64,000 nucleotides of DNA from Pinisolibacter aquiterrae (GTDB lineage Bacteria > Pseudomonadota > Alphaproteobacteria > Rhizobiales > Ancalomicrobiaceae), in assembly GCF_019160155.1 (NCBI RefSeq), contig NZ_JAFNIH010000025.1, positions 186,001 to 250,000 on the forward strand, given 5' to 3'. The notes beneath the pieces were generated by a model. It saw only the letters and a list, made by a program, of their open reading frames with translations, did not search any database and was not told the DNA's origin. Below are positions 62,232-64,000 of this stretch, piece after piece (the first letter of the stretch is position 1; every line of letters begins with the position of its first letter). Both the position numbers and the translations under genes were made by a program.

Positions 62232-64000
62232 TCACCGCGTCAGGCGATCGAGACAGAGGATCGGCTCGTCGCGCGGCGCGACGTCGAGGCCGTCGGTGAC
62301 CGTCAGGTCGACGGCGCGCATGGCGCGGGCGTCCGGGCCGGCGAAGAAGCGGAAGACGCCCGGCTCGACGATCCAATGCCCGTTCTCGACGTGGAAGCCG
62401 AGATCGGCGACACGCACCTCGAGCGCCACCTCACGCGTCCGCCCCGGCTCGATCTCGACAGGCTCGAAGGCGACGAGACGGCGGTCCGGCCGCGCCCGCG
62501 AGGCGAGGAGATCGCGGGCGTAGAGCTGGACCACCTCGCGCACGCCCCGCGTCCCCCGATTGGTCACGGCGACGCGGACGGTCACGGTATCGGCGACGCT
62601 CGCCCGCGGCCGATCGAGGACCGGGTCGGCGTAGTCGACCGGGCTCGTCGTCAGGCCGTGGCCGAAGGGGTAGCGCGGCTCCGGCGGCAGATCGAGGTAG
62701 CGGTTGGTCCAGCGATCTTGCGCCGCAGCCGGCCGCGAGGTCGGCGGCAGGTCGTAGGAGAGCGGGGATTGCCCGGTCGCGCGCGGCCATGTGAAGGGCA
62801 GTCGGCCGGAGGGCGCGACGTCGCCGAAGAGGATCTCGGCGGTGGCGACCGCTCCGTTCGTCCCGGGAAACCACACCATCATCAGTGCGCCGAGCCCGTC
62901 GCGGATCTCCTCGACGATCTGGGCGCGGCCCCCCTGGAGAAGCACCACCACCGGCCGCCCGGTGGCGACGAGCGCGCGCACCAGCGCGATCTGGCCGGCC
63001 GGTGGGCGCAGGTCGGCGCGGCTCGTCGCCTCGCCGATCCGCCGCTCGTCCTCCCCGACGACGACGACGATCGCGTCGGCCGCCGCCGCCCGGCGCGCCG
63101 CCTCGGCGATGCGCGGATCGTCGGGCGAGACCTCGGCGCAGGATTTCGGGCAGCCCTCGACCACGTCGGCCGCGACGCCCGACCGTGCGGCGCGCTCGGA
63201 GAGCGCCCGGGCGAAGGTCGTCACCTCCGCCTCGGCGGCGTGTCCCGGCGTCGGCCCGAGATGCGCCGCCGCGTCGTCGGCGAGACCGCCGACGATCGCC
63301 AGCCGGCGAATGCCCTTCAAGGGCACCGCGTTCCCGGCATTCTCGAGCAGCACGTCGGCGCGACGGGCGATCTCGACCGACAGACGGCGCAGATCGGCCG
63401 CGACGACGGCCGGCGACGCGCCGTTCGGATCGGCCACCGCGCGTTCCCGTTCGAGCCTCACCTTGGTGCGCAGCACCCGCCGGACCGCCGCGTCGATCTC
63501 GTCGCCGCGAACGAGTCCGCGCCGGAGCGCCTCCGCGAGATGCAGGCGATATTGATCGGACGACATGTCGAGATCGACCCCGGCGCGGAGCGCCAGCGCC
63601 ACCACCTCGACCGGATCCTCGGCGAGGCGATGGAAACGCAGCTGTTTGATCGATTCCCAATCCGAGACGATCGCCCCGCCGAAGCCCGCTTCGCCGCGCA
63701 GCATTTCCTGGAGGAGACGCCGATTGGCGGCCATGGGGACGCCGTTCACCGCGTTGAAGGCGGCCATCACCATGTCCGCCCCGACCGCGATCGCGGTGCG
63801 GAAGGGCGGAAGCGCGACGTCCCGCAGGAAGGGTTCGCCGAGTTCGACCGGGCCGTATTCGCGCGCGCCTTCCGCGAACCCGTGGCCGACGAAATGTTTC
63901 AGGATCACCGCCTGGCCGCCCGCCCGCGCCCCTTGCGTGCGCGCGCCGGCGAGGCAGCTCGCCAGCAGCACGTCCTCCCCCGCCCCCTCGACGGTCCGCC
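62232..64000 (-). CDS. GH3 beta-glucosidase (N-terminus beyond the window edge)
   Basis: At least 588 residues; the frame is still open at the right edge (EGAGEDVLLAS matches the usual GH3 EGxGEDP). The (beta/alpha)8 domain has VILKHFVGHG and the nucleophile Asp in GAIVSDWESIKQL; the alpha/beta sandwich domain (VVVVGEDERRIGEATSRADL) and the C-terminal fibronectin-III-like domain (TVRVAVTNRGTRGVREVVQL) follow, as in BglX. It cleaves terminal beta-glucosyl residues, usually in the periplasm. Its signal peptide would be outside the window. Convergent with tRNA-Glu. Confidence 0.92.
   Translation of the reverse strand, partial: RTVEGAGEDVLLASCLAGARTQGARAGGQAVILKHFVGHGFAEGAREYGPVELGEPFLRDVALPPFRTAIAVGADMVMAAFNAVNGVPMAANRRLLQEMLRGEAGFGGAIVSDWESIKQLRFHRLAEDPVEVVALALRAGVDLDMSSDQYRLHLAEALRRGLVRGDEIDAAVRRVLRTKVRLERERAVADPNGASPAVVAADLRRLSVEIARRADVLLENAGNAVPLKGIRRLAIVGGLADDAAAHLGPTPGHAAEAEVTTFARALSERAARSGVAADVVEGCPKSCAEVSPDDPRIAEAARRAAAADAIVVVVGEDERRIGEATSRADLRPPAGQIALVRALVATGRPVVVLLQGGRAQIVEEIRDGLGALMMVWFPGTNGAVATAEILFGDVAPSGRLPFTWPRATGQSPLSYDLPPTSRPAAAQDRWTNRYLDLPPEPRYPFGHGLTTSPVDYADPVLDRPRASVADTVTVRVAVTNRGTRGVREVVQLYARDLLASRARPDRRLVAFEPVEIEPGRTREVALEVRVADLGFHVENGHWIVEPGVFRFFAGPDARAMRAVDLTVTDGLDVAPRDEPILCLDRLTR

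Overview
The window is very GC-rich, densely packed chromosomal DNA from an alphaproteobacterium, most likely of the order Hyphomicrobiales (Rhizobiales). The main grounds are the complete nuoA-to-nuoN complex I operon running on into birA, ribonuclease J, methylmalonyl-CoA epimerase and a DUF1467 protein, a phosphatidylcholine synthase with the bacterial Pcs motif, a lone IalB-like secreted protein and a DUF4258/MqsA-like toxin-antitoxin pair. A genus cannot be fixed from the sequence alone; a Pleomorphomonas/Oharaeibacter-like organism is a guess.

Layout. Positions 1-1923 (+) hold a translationally coupled trio: a TPR membrane protein (cut by the window edge), a ParA-type ATPase and a membrane protein with a heptad-repeat stalk. 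After a small secreted protein and an orphan molybdopterin oxidoreductase (2394-4511), the minus strand from 4619 to 23308 is one long respiratory operon read from right to left: nuoABCD, a cysteine-rich 86-residue protein, nuoEFGH, a 76-residue membrane protein, nuoIJKLMN, birA, rnj, mce and DUF1467. A tRNA-Asp diverges from it. Positions 24033-35749 carry a Usp protein, a TauE/SafE exporter, a class II glutamine amidotransferase, a glycosyltransferase, an omega-transaminase, pcs, and a four-gene trehalose-type operon (ialB-like, otsB, GH15, otsA) in which every junction overlaps by 4 nt. Then come a sensor kinase with an NtrC-type regulator that lacks the sigma-54 contact loop, glmU-glmS for UDP-GlcNAc supply, a SPOR-like protein and a CcdA-type membrane protein.

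Positions 44592-50654 are the accessory part. A roughly 6.0 kb integrative element has entered the 3' end of tRNA-Lys(TTT). It is bounded by a perfect 48-bp direct repeat, encodes a tyrosine integrase next to the distal repeat, and carries GTGTCCGC-type repeats just inside both ends that look like integrase arm sites. Its other genes are an AlpA/Xis-like DNA-binding protein, a RuvC-like resolvase, a DUF6378 protein, a toxin-antitoxin pair, several unknowns, and two envelope proteins (a TagO/VasI-like secreted protein and a lipoprotein) of visibly lower GC. No replicase, terminase or structural gene was found, so it looks like a small satellite-type or degraded phage island. Degenerate copies of the same regulator tail lie near both ends.

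Positions 51026-64000 return to ordinary chromosome: a 3-hydroxyacyl-CoA dehydrogenase that stops where FadN-type proteins continue into a hydratase half, an ABC transporter of the nitrate/sulfonate/taurine family, an orphan BrnA-type antitoxin, an LPS inner-core cluster (hldE plus two glycosyltransferases), serA, an rRNA/tRNA methyltransferase of the TrmH family, tRNA-Glu and a GH3 beta-glucosidase that runs off the right edge.
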